Shown here piece by piece: positions 1 to 6,300 of a DNA stretch of 6,703 bases (positions are counted from its first letter, which is position 1; each line of letters opens with the position of its first letter). The DNA is taken from assembly GCA_900548855.1 (NCBI GenBank), contig URMF01000091.1, forward strand, positions 1 to 6,703. The letters run 5' to 3'. The DNA comes from an uncultured Eubacteriales bacterium. Lineage in GTDB: Bacteria > Bacillota > Clostridia > Lachnospirales > Lachnospiraceae. The translations under genes were made by a program, and so were the position numbers. The notes beneath the pieces were generated by a model. That model saw only the letters and a program-made list of their open reading frames with translations, was not told the origin of the DNA and made no database searches.

Positions 1-270
1 GCAAGAGGAACACTGCCGACAAGAAGTGACTGGTATAGTGATGAAATTTTTAATACTCCGATCCACAATGACCTGAAAGAAAAGTGTTTACCTTCTATGC
101 AGTTCCCTACATGGCCTGTTAAAGGGTATTACAGTGCATATAATCAGGTAGAAGGTGAGCTCCTGCTTCAGAGCATTACACAGGAAATCCTGATGGGAAA
201 TGATGACCTTGAAGGACTGGCCAAGCAGACGGACGAAAAGATTCAAAAGGCTTTGGATGAAGCAAAGTAG
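1..270 (+). CDS. C-terminal part of an ABC sugar transporter extracellular solute-binding protein (family 1), 5'-truncated by window edge
   Basis: Reading frame 1 is open from the first base to a TAG at 268-270, giving the last 89 residues of a longer protein. The fragment begins with a GTLPTR segment and continues through aromatic-rich stretches (DWY, FPTWPVKGYY) to an amphipathic C-terminal helix ending in ALDEAK. This is the usual end of family 1 solute-binding lipoproteins, which capture sugars or oligosaccharides outside the cell and deliver them to a two-component permease. In such proteins the late helix typically contains a Gln/Lys-rich 'leu-x-x-ala-x-x-x-lys-ile' pattern like the one seen here. 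The N-terminal lipobox and most of the ligand site lie outside the window, so the substrate cannot be inferred. It is immediately upstream of a sugar-acid operon but separated from it by a strong hairpin, so a shared substrate is plausible but unproven. Confidence 0.75.
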   Translation, partial: ARGTLPTRSDWYSDEIFNTPIHNDLKEKCLPSMQFPTWPVKGYYSAYNQVEGELLLQSITQEILMGNDDLEGLAKQTDEKIQKALDEAK

Positions 271-284
271 GATCATGACACTGT

Positions 285-318
285 ATATAAAGGCAGATTA
301 ACCTATCTGCCTTTATAT
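285..318 (+). terminator. Strong hairpin, likely rho-independent terminator or attenuator after the solute-binding protein gene
   Basis: A perfect 14-bp inverted repeat (ATATAAAGGCAGAT at 285-298 and its reverse complement at 305-318) encloses a 6-nt loop. It lies 15 nt after the stop codon of the solute-binding protein gene. The descending arm contains CTTTATAT rather than a long clean U-run after the stem, so termination may be partial. Read from the other strand it is almost equally good, because the arm then starts with an A/T-rich end. The stem-loop itself is certain from sequence; its activity is inferred. Confidence 0.7.
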
Positions 319-320
319 GA

Positions 321-361
321 TTGACAGAACAAAGCTGCTTGATTTGGAAAATGCTTACAAT
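321..361 (+). promoter_or_regulatory. Possible promoter elements of the sugar-acid operon (tentative)
   Basis: A consensus -35 hexamer TTGACA occurs at 321-326, directly after the hairpin. A good -10-like hexamer TACAAT occurs at 356-361. They are 29 nt apart, too far for one sigma-A promoter: TTGACA has no convincing -10 at 16-18 nt, and TACAAT has no convincing -35 at the matching distance. A promoter somewhere in 319-366 is expected because a new operon starts after a terminator, but the exact elements are uncertain. Confidence 0.3.
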
Positions 362-369
362 TTTATAAG
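354..369. promoter_or_regulatory. Imperfect palindrome, candidate operator overlapping the -10-like element and the SD region
   Basis: The 16-bp stretch has the dyad form CTTAnAAnnTTnTAAG, symmetric at 12 of 16 positions. It covers the TACAAT element and runs into the ribosome binding site of the first operon gene. That position would suit a repressor, but no regulator gene is visible in the window and A/T-rich dyads arise by chance. Confidence 0.2.
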
Positions 370-383
370 GTGGTGAATTTTAG

Positions 384-1451
384 ATGAAATTTGAAGATGA
401 ATTTGATGTAGTGCCACCAGAAGGAAATGTCTTTGTGAACCATGAAATAAATGGACGGAGCGGTCATTTGGGACATGCTTTGGTGGAGTATGAGGAAGGA
501 AAAATTTTAGCTTTTTACCCTAATTGCTCACTTGATGAAAAGGGACATTCTGCGGTAGGATGGATGGAGTATAAAAGGTCAGAGGATTATGGGGAAACAT
601 GGTCACAGCCCTATATCTTTCAGCCGTCATTAAAATTGCTACATTCTGAGATGAAATACTCCGCTATGTGTGAAAAGGCAATAGTGAATGAAAAGGGAGA
701 TATTATTGTATATCAATTAATATGTGATATATCAAATGATCCACAGTGGCAACCCTATATGGTGCCATCTTATTCAATTAGCCGGGATAAAGGAAGCACA
801 TGGAGTAATCTGCGTCAGATAGGAACACGTCGAGGACGTATTTATGATGCGATATATCAGGAGGGAACAATTTTTCTACTTTTATTTGTCAATGATGCGA
901 CGGTTGATTGGACAGGTCAAACCACAGATCATTATTATTCACTTGTGGTTAGTGAAGACGGTGGAGAAAACTATTATGAAAGAAGCAGAATTCCAATTCC
1001 GTCGCTGCATCATGGATATGGAAGCATGATGTTTCTGGAGGATGGCCGTCTGATTGTGTACAATTATAATCTGGATGATGAATATAATCTGTCCTATGTG
1101 TTAAGTGAGGATAAAGGAATGTCGTGGGGACAGGCAGGTACAACCTTTGTGGCAAAAAAAATCCGGAACCCGCAGGTTGTAGGTTTCGAACATTTGTATT
1201 TTCTTCATGGCAGAAGCGGAAATAATGGCGAACAAGCAGGAAATTTTGTCTTATATTGCTCGGAGGATGGAATTCACTGGGATGAAGGAAGATATTTAAA
1301 AGTTCGTACAGAGGGATTAGGGGCTTATTCAAATAATTTGGTCATTGGGAAAGGAACATCCCATGAGAAGCTCCTGATTCAGGCATCGCATGCTTACAAA
1401 GATAATCAGACTAATGTTCTTCATTGGCAAATAATTAAAAGAAAGGTGTAA
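384..1451 (+). CDS. Sialidase-superfamily (BNR/Asp-box) beta-propeller protein, cytoplasmic, probable glycoside-active enzyme of unknown specificity
   Basis: The 355-residue protein has no signal peptide or membrane segment, so it should act in the cytosol. Five Asp boxes are visible: SEDYGETW (66-73), SRDKGSTW (133-140), SEDGGENY (190-197), SEDKGMSW (241-248) and a shorter SEDGIHW (293-299). Their spacing of 51-67 residues fits the sialidase six-bladed propeller and the size of a single catalytic domain. The segment at 24-44 (GRSG to LAF) matches the first blade of BNR_2 sialidases by position, but the usual RIP arginine appears replaced (LGHALV). The usual NEP glutamate region reads RNPQVV (261-266), with Asn for Glu. 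R277 and Y315 (in AYSNN) fit conserved sialidase Arg and Tyr positions. It is therefore sialidase-like in fold but probably not a standard GH33 sialidase. The start is supported by AAGGTGGTGA at 367-376, 7 nt upstream. It is first in an operon with RraA-like, DgoK and DgoA-like genes, which points to sugar-acid metabolism. These residue assignments are by-eye alignment. Confidence 0.8.
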   Translation: MKFEDEFDVVPPEGNVFVNHEINGRSGHLGHALVEYEEGKILAFYPNCSLDEKGHSAVGWMEYKRSEDYGETWSQPYIFQPSLKLLHSEMKYSAMCEKAIVNEKGDIIVYQLICDISNDPQWQPYMVPSYSISRDKGSTWSNLRQIGTRRGRIYDAIYQEGTIFLLLFVNDATVDWTGQTTDHYYSLVVSEDGGENYYERSRIPIPSLHHGYGSMMFLEDGRLIVYNYNLDDEYNLSYVLSEDKGMSWGQAGTTFVAKKIRNPQVVGFEHLYFLHGRSGNNGEQAGNFVLYCSEDGIHWDEGRYLKVRTEGLGAYSNNLVIGKGTSHEKLLIQASHAYKDNQTNVLHWQIIKRKV

Positions 1452-1456
1452 AGATA

Positions 1457-2134
1457 ATGAAATGTATAATGAATCCGAGACCGGATATCCAGGAGGAACT
1501 GATCAAACCATATAAAGAAATGGAAGATGTTTATTCCCTTTCCTGCGTTGTAGGGGACGCAATGGAGAGAGAGCAGGTAATGCGACATGATATGAAGCCC
1601 AAATCCATCAATAAAAAAATAATTGGTCCGGCTATTACTGTAAAGCTGACAGCAGGAGATATCGTGGATTGCCTGTGTGTATTTGAAATTGCCAGACCTG
1701 GGGATGTTATTGTAATTGATGCATTTGGAGAAACGGAAACCTCAATTTGGGGAGGACTTATGTCTGGCCTTGCAAGAAATGCCGGTATAGCAGGCGCTGT
1801 GATTGATGGCAGCTGCCGTGATACAGATGAGGCGAAGATGCTGGAGTTTCCGATAACTGCCAAGGCGTCAGGACCTAGAGCAGCGCATACAGCATATTCG
1901 GGAAGGAAGGAACCTATTGCGGTAAATGTTCCTGTCTGTTGCGGAGGTGTTATTGTAAATCCAGGAGATTTAATTGTTGCGGATGAAATCGGTGTTGCGG
2001 TAGTTCCGTACAATGAGCTGGAAGCTGTATATAAAAAGGCACGCGCTCAGGCAGATCTTGAAATTGCAACAAGAGAAGAAATTCTGAGAGGAGCAACCGT
2101 TGATGAATTGCTTGCAAAATTCGGAAGAATATAA
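1457..2134 (+). CDS. RraA-like / HMG-CHA aldolase family protein (metal-dependent class II pyruvate aldolase or decarboxylase type)
   Basis: The 225-residue protein matches the RraA / 4-hydroxy-4-methyl-2-oxoglutarate aldolase family in length and motifs. It has IGPAITVK (56-63), PGDVIVIDA (81-89), WGGLMSGLARNAGIAGAVIDG (98-118) followed by CRD with R121 and D122, and a C-terminal NPGDLIVADEIGVAVVP segment (168-184). In characterised HMG/CHA aldolases the Arg-Asp pair after DGxx binds substrate and the divalent metal. Having both favours an enzyme over the RNase E inhibitor RraA, and Gram-positive anaerobes usually lack a classical RNase E target. Family reactions are retro-aldol cleavage to pyruvate and oxaloacetate-type decarboxylation; the substrate here is unknown. 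It starts 5 nt after the propeller gene, with AAAGGTG at 1442-1448 as ribosome binding site, and leads into the DgoK gene. Its role in breaking or trimming a keto acid in this operon is inferred. Database names such as 'dimethylmenaquinone methyltransferase' for this family are misleading. Confidence 0.88.
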   Translation: MKCIMNPRPDIQEELIKPYKEMEDVYSLSCVVGDAMEREQVMRHDMKPKSINKKIIGPAITVKLTAGDIVDCLCVFEIARPGDVIVIDAFGETETSIWGGLMSGLARNAGIAGAVIDGSCRDTDEAKMLEFPITAKASGPRAAHTAYSGRKEPIAVNVPVCCGGVIVNPGDLIVADEIGVAVVPYNELEAVYKKARAQADLEIATREEILRGATVDELLAKFGRI

Positions 2135-3152
2135 TCATGAATTGAAATATATCATTACTCTTGATGGTGGTACAACGAATACTCGGGCATATTTGTGGAA
2201 ACAGGATGGTTCCTTTGTTTCTTCTAAAAAAGAAAGAGCAGGTGTCAGGAATACCGCTATGGATGGATCTGATCAGGTGATCCGTGAAACGGTAAAAAGA
2301 TGTATTGATGGCCTGATAGAAGAAAGTCATATAGAAGAAAGCCAGGTTCAAGGGATTTTTTGCTCGGGGATGTTAACCTCTAATGTGGGGCTTGAAGAAA
2401 TTCCATATTTATGCGCACCTGTTGATGAAAGGGCTTTGTGCAATGCAATAGAATGCCGCTTCTTTAATGATATTACCAGAATACCTTTTTACATGATTCC
2501 GGGAGTCAGGAACCATGTAGAGAATATCGGAATAGATACGCTGGAGCAGATGGATGTTATGCGTGGAGAAGAAACAGAGGCGGTGGCTTTGTTGAGGGAG
2601 CGTGGCAAGGGCGAGGATCTGATTTTTGTTTTACCAGGCTCCCATACTAAAATAATATATGCAAATGAAGAAGGGTTTATCTGCCGTTGTAAGACAACCA
2701 TGAGTGGAGAACTGCTTGATGCTTTGTTTTTCCATACGTTATTAAAGGATTCACTTCCGGATTTCTTTGTCGGTGAAGAGGAATATGATTATCAGGCGGT
2801 GTCAGATGGAGCTCGGACGGCACAGAAGAATTCCTTTACAAGTGCAGTTTTTAAAACACGTATTTATCAAAAATATGTACATAAAGATAAAAAGAAGGCA
2901 GCCAATTTCCTGTTAGGGGTATTGATGTATTATGATTGCCTGAGTATATGTGAGTTTAAGAAGACAGAGGCTTTGGAAGAGGTGCAGTTTGTTATTGCAG
3001 GTAAGCGGATAATTGCACAGGCTGTTTATGATATATTAACAGATATTATGCAGGAAAAGAAGGTTCATCTTTTGGATGAGGACGAACTGATGGCGGCGAA
3101 AGGGGCATTTCGTCTCGCAGAATTATATTATAAATGGAAGGAAGGTGAGTAG
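2103..3152 (+). CDS. dgoK: 2-dehydro-3-deoxygalactonokinase (DgoK family)
   Basis: This kinase of the ASKHA fold is expected to phosphorylate 2-keto-3-deoxy-galactonate (or a related keto-deoxy acid) at O6 with ATP. Family motifs, numbered from the ATG at 2103, are: phosphate-1 LDGGTTNTR (20-28), SGMLTSNVGLEEIPYL (88-103), MRGEETEA (153-160), LPGSHTK (177-183), TTMSGELLDAL (198-208) and a late IAGKR segment (298-302). The same order occurs in E. coli DgoK (MRGEET, PGTH-K, LTGEL). At 349 residues it is longer than the roughly 290-residue E. coli enzyme; part of this is a leader and part an expanded Lys-rich region near 240-270. The start is uncertain. ATG 2103 has AGAGGAG at 2087-2093, 9 nt upstream, and overlaps the upstream gene by 32 bp. 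TTG 2142 would give a protein beginning directly before YIITLDGG, as in E. coli, with GGAAGA 13 nt upstream. It lies 1 nt before the aldolase gene, the next pathway step. Confidence 0.88.
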   Translation: MNCLQNSEEYNHELKYIITLDGGTTNTRAYLWKQDGSFVSSKKERAGVRNTAMDGSDQVIRETVKRCIDGLIEESHIEESQVQGIFCSGMLTSNVGLEEIPYLCAPVDERALCNAIECRFFNDITRIPFYMIPGVRNHVENIGIDTLEQMDVMRGEETEAVALLRERGKGEDLIFVLPGSHTKIIYANEEGFICRCKTTMSGELLDALFFHTLLKDSLPDFFVGEEEYDYQAVSDGARTAQKNSFTSAVFKTRIYQKYVHKDKKKAANFLLGVLMYYDCLSICEFKKTEALEEVQFVIAGKRIIAQAVYDILTDIMQEKKVHLLDEDELMAAKGAFRLAELYYKWKEGE

Positions 3153-3153
3153 G

Positions 3154-3813
3154 ATGATGAGTGACCTGAAGGATAGACTTTTAGAAGAGAAGCTGATTGT
3201 TATTCTCAGAGGGTTGGCGGAAGAAAAGCTGATTGCTACAGTAGATATCCTGAAAAATATGGGTATGCACTTTTTTGAGCTGGCTATTGATAATGAATCG
3301 GAATTATCAATGGAAAAAAGTCTCCGGAATATTGAAGGCTTAAGAAAGCATTACGGGGATTCCATACATATTGGTGCCGGAACAGTAATAAATAAGCTAC
3401 AGGTAAAAAGGGTTGCAGAGATCGGAGGAGAGTACATTATTTCTCCGAATTTAAACGAGGAGGTAGTGCGTGCTACTAAAGAAATGGGATTGGTTTCTAT
3501 ACCGGGAGCAGCTACGCCAAGTGAGATCATAAGGGCATATCAGGCAGGTGCAGATATTGTAAAAGTATTTCCGGCAAATTATCTGGGAGAAGCTTATATC
3601 CGCGCGATAAAGGCTCCTCTTGACTATATTCCTATTGCTGCTGTGGGTGGAATCCGTCCGGAAGATATACCTGCATTTCAAAGTGCCGGTGTCAGCTGTT
3701 TTGGAGTCGGAAAACAGCTTGTAGATGCCGGTTTGTTTTCAAGCTATTGTGATGAAGAAGTATTTCAGATTATAGAAGACAGAGCAAAAAGATATTTACA
3801 GGCGATTCGATAA
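3154..3813 (+). CDS. KDPG/KDPGal-type class I aldolase (2-dehydro-3-deoxy-6-phosphogalactonate or -gluconate aldolase)
   Basis: The 219-residue protein is a full-length single-domain (beta/alpha)8 aldolase of the KDPG/KHG family. It cleaves a 2-keto-3-deoxy-6-phospho sugar acid to pyruvate and glyceraldehyde 3-phosphate through a Schiff base. Visible landmarks are VILRG with R19, FFELAID with catalytic E42, GAGTV (75-79), ISPN (96-99), IPGAATPSEI (116-125), VKVFPA with the Schiff-base lysine K137, and VGGI near 164-167. Every residue expected for catalysis is present. The preceding DgoK-type kinase makes 6-phospho-2-dehydro-3-deoxygalactonate the likeliest substrate (DgoA role), but KDPG versus KDPGal preference cannot be read from sequence. 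The start at ATG 3154 follows the DgoK stop by one base, with AAGGTGA (3142-3148) inside the DgoK end as ribosome binding site. ATG 3157 is nearly as good, and GTG 3145 is possible but overlaps that site. Confidence 0.9.
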   Translation: MMSDLKDRLLEEKLIVILRGLAEEKLIATVDILKNMGMHFFELAIDNESELSMEKSLRNIEGLRKHYGDSIHIGAGTVINKLQVKRVAEIGGEYIISPNLNEEVVRATKEMGLVSIPGAATPSEIIRAYQAGADIVKVFPANYLGEAYIRAIKAPLDYIPIAAVGGIRPEDIPAFQSAGVSCFGVGKQLVDAGLFSSYCDEEVFQIIEDRAKRYLQAIR

Positions 3814-3829
3814 ATAAGGATTAAAGCAT

Positions 3830-4777
3830 ATGCTGGAAAGGAATTGTATGGCCAAATTAAAGATTAATCTGCAAAATCCGGTGTGGCTGAGTCTGGGAGC
3901 TCTTTTTTGCTGTGTGCTGTGGGGAAGTGCATTCCCATGTGTGAAAATAGCATATCCACTGTTCAAAATTTCGGATACGGGTAGCCAGATTTTGTTTGCA
4001 GGAGTCCGTTTTTTTATATCGGGAATAATTACTTTTATTGTCGGGTGCATTTGGAAAAAACGGATTTTGCGGGTGAGGAAGCTGTCGATTCCGGGGATTA
4101 TCAGGCAGGGGTTATTGCAGACTACGATTCAATATACGTGTTTTCACATTAGTCTGGCGTATATTTCATCATCAGAAAGTGCAATTATAAATGCTTCAAA
4201 TGTGTTTATTTCTGTTATAGCAGCGCATTTCCTGCTTAAAAATGAAAGGCTATCCTGGGAAACCATCTTTGGATGTATTGCTGGATTAGCAGGAGTGATT
4301 CTGATAAATTTAACAGGAATATTAAATGGTAGTTTTTCCTTTAGGGGTGAGGGACTTATGCTGGCGGCTGCTGCATCTTATGGAATCAGTAATGTATATT
4401 TGAAAAAAATAGTAAAACAGGAATCGCCGATGGCAATTACGTCATATCAGATATTGTTTGGAAGTCTGCTAATGATAATAATAGGAATCTGCATGGGAGG
4501 ACGAGTACAGGTATATTCCTTAAAGGCAGCCTGTCTTCTTTTGTATTTGGCAGCACTATCTGCAGTAGCTTTCAGTATATGGACGCTGCTGTTAAAATAT
4601 AATCCGGTGGGAAAGGTTACAATGTTTGCGTTTTCTATTCCGGTTTTTGGCGTGATAATGTCGGGAATATTTCTCGGTGAGTCCGTTTTTTCTATGAAAA
4701 ATATCATAGCACTTGTGCTTGTTAGCGTAGGAATCGGAGTTGTAAATGCTAAACATGGAGAACAACACTACCTATAA
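3830..4777 (+). CDS. EamA/DMT-superfamily permease, ten transmembrane helices
   Basis: The protein (315 residues) has ten hydrophobic segments at roughly 18-36, 52-72, 88-112, 119-136, 143-160, 174-190, 203-221, 232-250, 263-283 and 289-306. They form two EamA halves. Typical marks are the LWGSAFP segment in helix 1 (30-36), NERLSW before helix 5 (138-143) and FLGESV in helix 9 (281-286). EamA members export or import small metabolites, often amino acids or their derivatives; substrate cannot be predicted from sequence. As last gene of a sugar-acid operon, 16 nt after the aldolase gene, it may carry the pathway substrate or expel an intermediate. ATG 3830 has TAAGGA 9 nt upstream. ATG 3848 (starting MAKLK) has AAAGGA only 5 nt upstream and would shorten the protein to 309 residues; both fit. 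A hairpin terminator follows the gene. Confidence 0.85.
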   Translation: MLERNCMAKLKINLQNPVWLSLGALFCCVLWGSAFPCVKIAYPLFKISDTGSQILFAGVRFFISGIITFIVGCIWKKRILRVRKLSIPGIIRQGLLQTTIQYTCFHISLAYISSSESAIINASNVFISVIAAHFLLKNERLSWETIFGCIAGLAGVILINLTGILNGSFSFRGEGLMLAAAASYGISNVYLKKIVKQESPMAITSYQILFGSLLMIIIGICMGGRVQVYSLKAACLLLYLAALSAVAFSIWTLLLKYNPVGKVTMFAFSIPVFGVIMSGIFLGESVFSMKNIIALVLVSVGIGVVNAKHGEQHYL

Positions 4778-4807
4778 ATGTTGTTAAAAAAGTCTTATTT
4801 ATTCCTG

Positions 4808-4842
4808 GGGCTGTCGCACTAACGTGCGGCAGCTCATTTTAT
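4808..4842 (+). terminator. Rho-independent terminator closing the five-gene operon
   Basis: A 12-bp stem (GGGCTGTCGCAC at 4808-4819 and GTGCGGCAGCTC at 4824-4835, two G-U pairs) closes a TAAC loop and is followed by ATTTTAT. It lies 31 nt after the permease stop. A smaller 7-bp hairpin, AACAACA (4761-4767) with TGTTGTT (4779-4785), overlaps the stop codon and is probably incidental. Confidence 0.85.
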
Positions 4843-5026
4843 ATGTTGAATTTTTGAATACACTCCCGTTTTCTTTTTGAGCAGTTTAGTATTTTCGCTT
4901 TATTTCCAGAGAACCTGATCAAAAGGTTATTGTATTTCCTCAGTAACTTGTTAAAATAATTTCATGCTGGATCTGTTTCTGCTGGGTGAAAACAGATAAT
5001 CACCGGAGGTGGCAGAGAAGGAATTC
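4843..5026. other. A/T-rich intergenic stretch without a supported gene
   Basis: Between the terminator and the remnant gene I see no intact gene on either strand. TTGTAT (4930-4935) and TAAAAT (4952-4957), 16 nt apart, form a weak sigma-A-like promoter for the downstream remnant and lipoprotein. A short run from ATG 4964, MLDLFLLGENR, is in frame with the remnant gene and separated from it by a TAA at 4997. It may be decayed 5' coding sequence of that gene. Confidence 0.4.
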
Positions 5027-5312
5027 ATGCTGGCTGACTTTCCCATGACGAAGAATAAAGGGGAATTGAAAGCAGCATGGGAGAAGACCGCAGAGGAAAT
5101 CTGCCGTCTGGCAGAGCAGCGGGGAACTGCAGCATGTAAAGAAAGTACTGAAAAAGGAGGCAGCATGCCTGGAGAAAAACGGTGAAGAGCTACAGGTGCA
5201 TGCAGTGGCAGACTGTGGCCTTGAAAATGAGATGGTGATGCGTGGTCTTGAAGAATGGCCGGAAAAATTACCATATCTGACGATTGTGATCGTGAAAGTG
5301 AGGAAAATATGA
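5027..5312 (+). pseudogene. Frameshifted remnant of an unrecognised gene, coupled by ATGA to the lipoprotein
   Basis: From ATG 5027, with GAAGGA 4 nt upstream, the frame reads MLADFPMTKNKGELKAAW and on to a stop at 5183-5185, giving only 52 residues. The adjacent frame, with no good start of its own, reads on through LQHVKKVLKKEAACLEKNG and WPEKLPYLTIVIVK to a TGA at 5310-5312. Removing one G from the GGGG run at about 5119-5122 joins the two frames into one continuous, coding-looking, Glu/Lys-rich protein of about 94 residues. The final TGA overlaps the lipoprotein ATG as ATGA, a usual sign of translational coupling, which supports the restored frame as formerly real. I do not recognise the family. 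The frame may extend further upstream, to ATG 4964, through a TAA at 4997. A sequencing error in the G-run is an alternative to true decay. Confidence 0.5.
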
Positions 5313-6265
5313 GAAAACAGAAATTAATGCTTGGAGCTATTCTTGTTGCTGCAGGCCTGCTAATGGGCTGTGCAGGGACAGCGAAGGGGAGTACAGAGGA
5401 AGATACAGAGGCAGTGGTCACAGAGGAAGTACAGGCTGATGAAAATGGGAATGCTTCCACAGAAGAAGATACGATTTCAGAAGATGAGAATGGTCTGACT
5501 GTAGAGGCGCAGACAGAAGATGTGGAAAGCAGTGATCCAGGAAATAGCGGCGAAAATGAGCAGATGGATATATATGTGATCCTGTCGAATCCGTCTTTTT
5601 CCTATTATAGGTCGGATCGGGTGCAGGAACGGGAGCTTACCGCCATTGCTCTTATCAAGGACAGTGAAGAGCCTAATGAGATCATTGATGAGGATAAGTG
5701 GTTTCAGGACAATGGATTGCAGAGACCGGGATTTCCCTATGAGGACGGGAAGTATCGTTATGAGTCCTTCAGAAATGAGGCAGATCAGCCAGCCCTTTTT
5801 CTGACAGAGCTGGCTACCGGGAAAACAGTCACCTTTGATCTTAGGGAATATCAGTATAGCACAGAGTATGTGGAAGCGGATTATGATTTTATTGATCAGA
5901 ATCTTTTTTATGCGGCAGTAAGGGATAACGTTCTTTATCTGGCAACAGGGCATTATACCTATGCAGGTTCCTGTCCACAGACGGCCTATATCACAGCAGT
6001 TGATCTGACAGACAACAGTGTACTTTGGAAAACGGAGCCGCTGACCTGCAATGCAAGAGGCTTTGCATTTGTAGATGATTATATCATCTGCGGATATGGA
6101 TTTACGGCTGAAGACGATTATCTGAAGATTGTCCGCATAGATACTGGGGAAGTAGTACAGGAAATACCGGTAAAAACGGCACCGGATTATATTATCCGGC
6201 AGGATTGGATTCTTTATGTAAGAACCTATGATACGAATTATACATTTATGATAGCTGTAGAATAA
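5309..6265 (+). CDS. Lipoprotein with acidic linker and beta-propeller (PQQ-like) domain, function unknown
   Basis: The 318-residue protein starts with a typical lipoprotein signal: MRKQK, a hydrophobic stretch, and LLMGC with Cys21 as lipidation site. The predicted mature protein is anchored to the outer face of the membrane. Residues 22-85 form a Glu/Thr/Asp-rich, low-complexity linker. The remainder looks like beta-propeller blades: AYITAVDLTDNSVLWKTEP (226-244) and LKIVRIDTGEVVQEIP (272-287) are PQQ-like repeats of 'value, Asp, then W or E strand' form. No catalytic motif is seen. An in-frame ATG at 5255 would add 18 residues before the signal, but ATG 5309 puts the charged n-region at the start and has GAGGA at 5300-5304, so it is preferred. 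It overlaps the remnant gene by ATGA. I cannot assign a function. Confidence 0.8.
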   Translation: MRKQKLMLGAILVAAGLLMGCAGTAKGSTEEDTEAVVTEEVQADENGNASTEEDTISEDENGLTVEAQTEDVESSDPGNSGENEQMDIYVILSNPSFSYYRSDRVQERELTAIALIKDSEEPNEIIDEDKWFQDNGLQRPGFPYEDGKYRYESFRNEADQPALFLTELATGKTVTFDLREYQYSTEYVEADYDFIDQNLFYAAVRDNVLYLATGHYTYAGSCPQTAYITAVDLTDNSVLWKTEPLTCNARGFAFVDDYIICGYGFTAEDDYLKIVRIDTGEVVQEIPVKTAPDYIIRQDWILYVRTYDTNYTFMIAVE

Positions 6266-6300
6266 GCGGAATGTCAGCAGAAAGCATAGTAGGAAGAGAA

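Noticed and set aside
949..1332. A 127-residue open frame on the minus strand within the propeller gene
   Set aside because: His/Phe/Pro-rich translation, opposite Asp-box coding sequence. No independent evidence.
1531..2013. A 160-residue open frame on the minus strand within the RraA-like gene
   Set aside because: It is a shadow of a well-conserved + strand gene with family motifs along its length; the minus translation shows nothing recognisable.
4912..4930. Small inverted repeat AACCT/AGGTT in the intergenic stretch
   Set aside because: Only 5 bp of stem with no T-run and no gene context; expected by chance in A/T-rich sequence.
4961..5033. Direct repeat TTCATGCTGG at 4961-4970 and 5024-5033
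   Set aside because: Ten bases only, 63 bp apart and both in the same frame. It does not extend, and there is no sign of an insertion element or target duplication.
4951..5460. A 169-residue open frame on the minus strand
   Set aside because: It lies opposite the remnant gene and the Glu/Thr-rich start of the lipoprotein, giving a Ser/Pro-rich shadow translation with no domain signature. The + strand shows a lipobox, ribosome binding sites and ATGA coupling.
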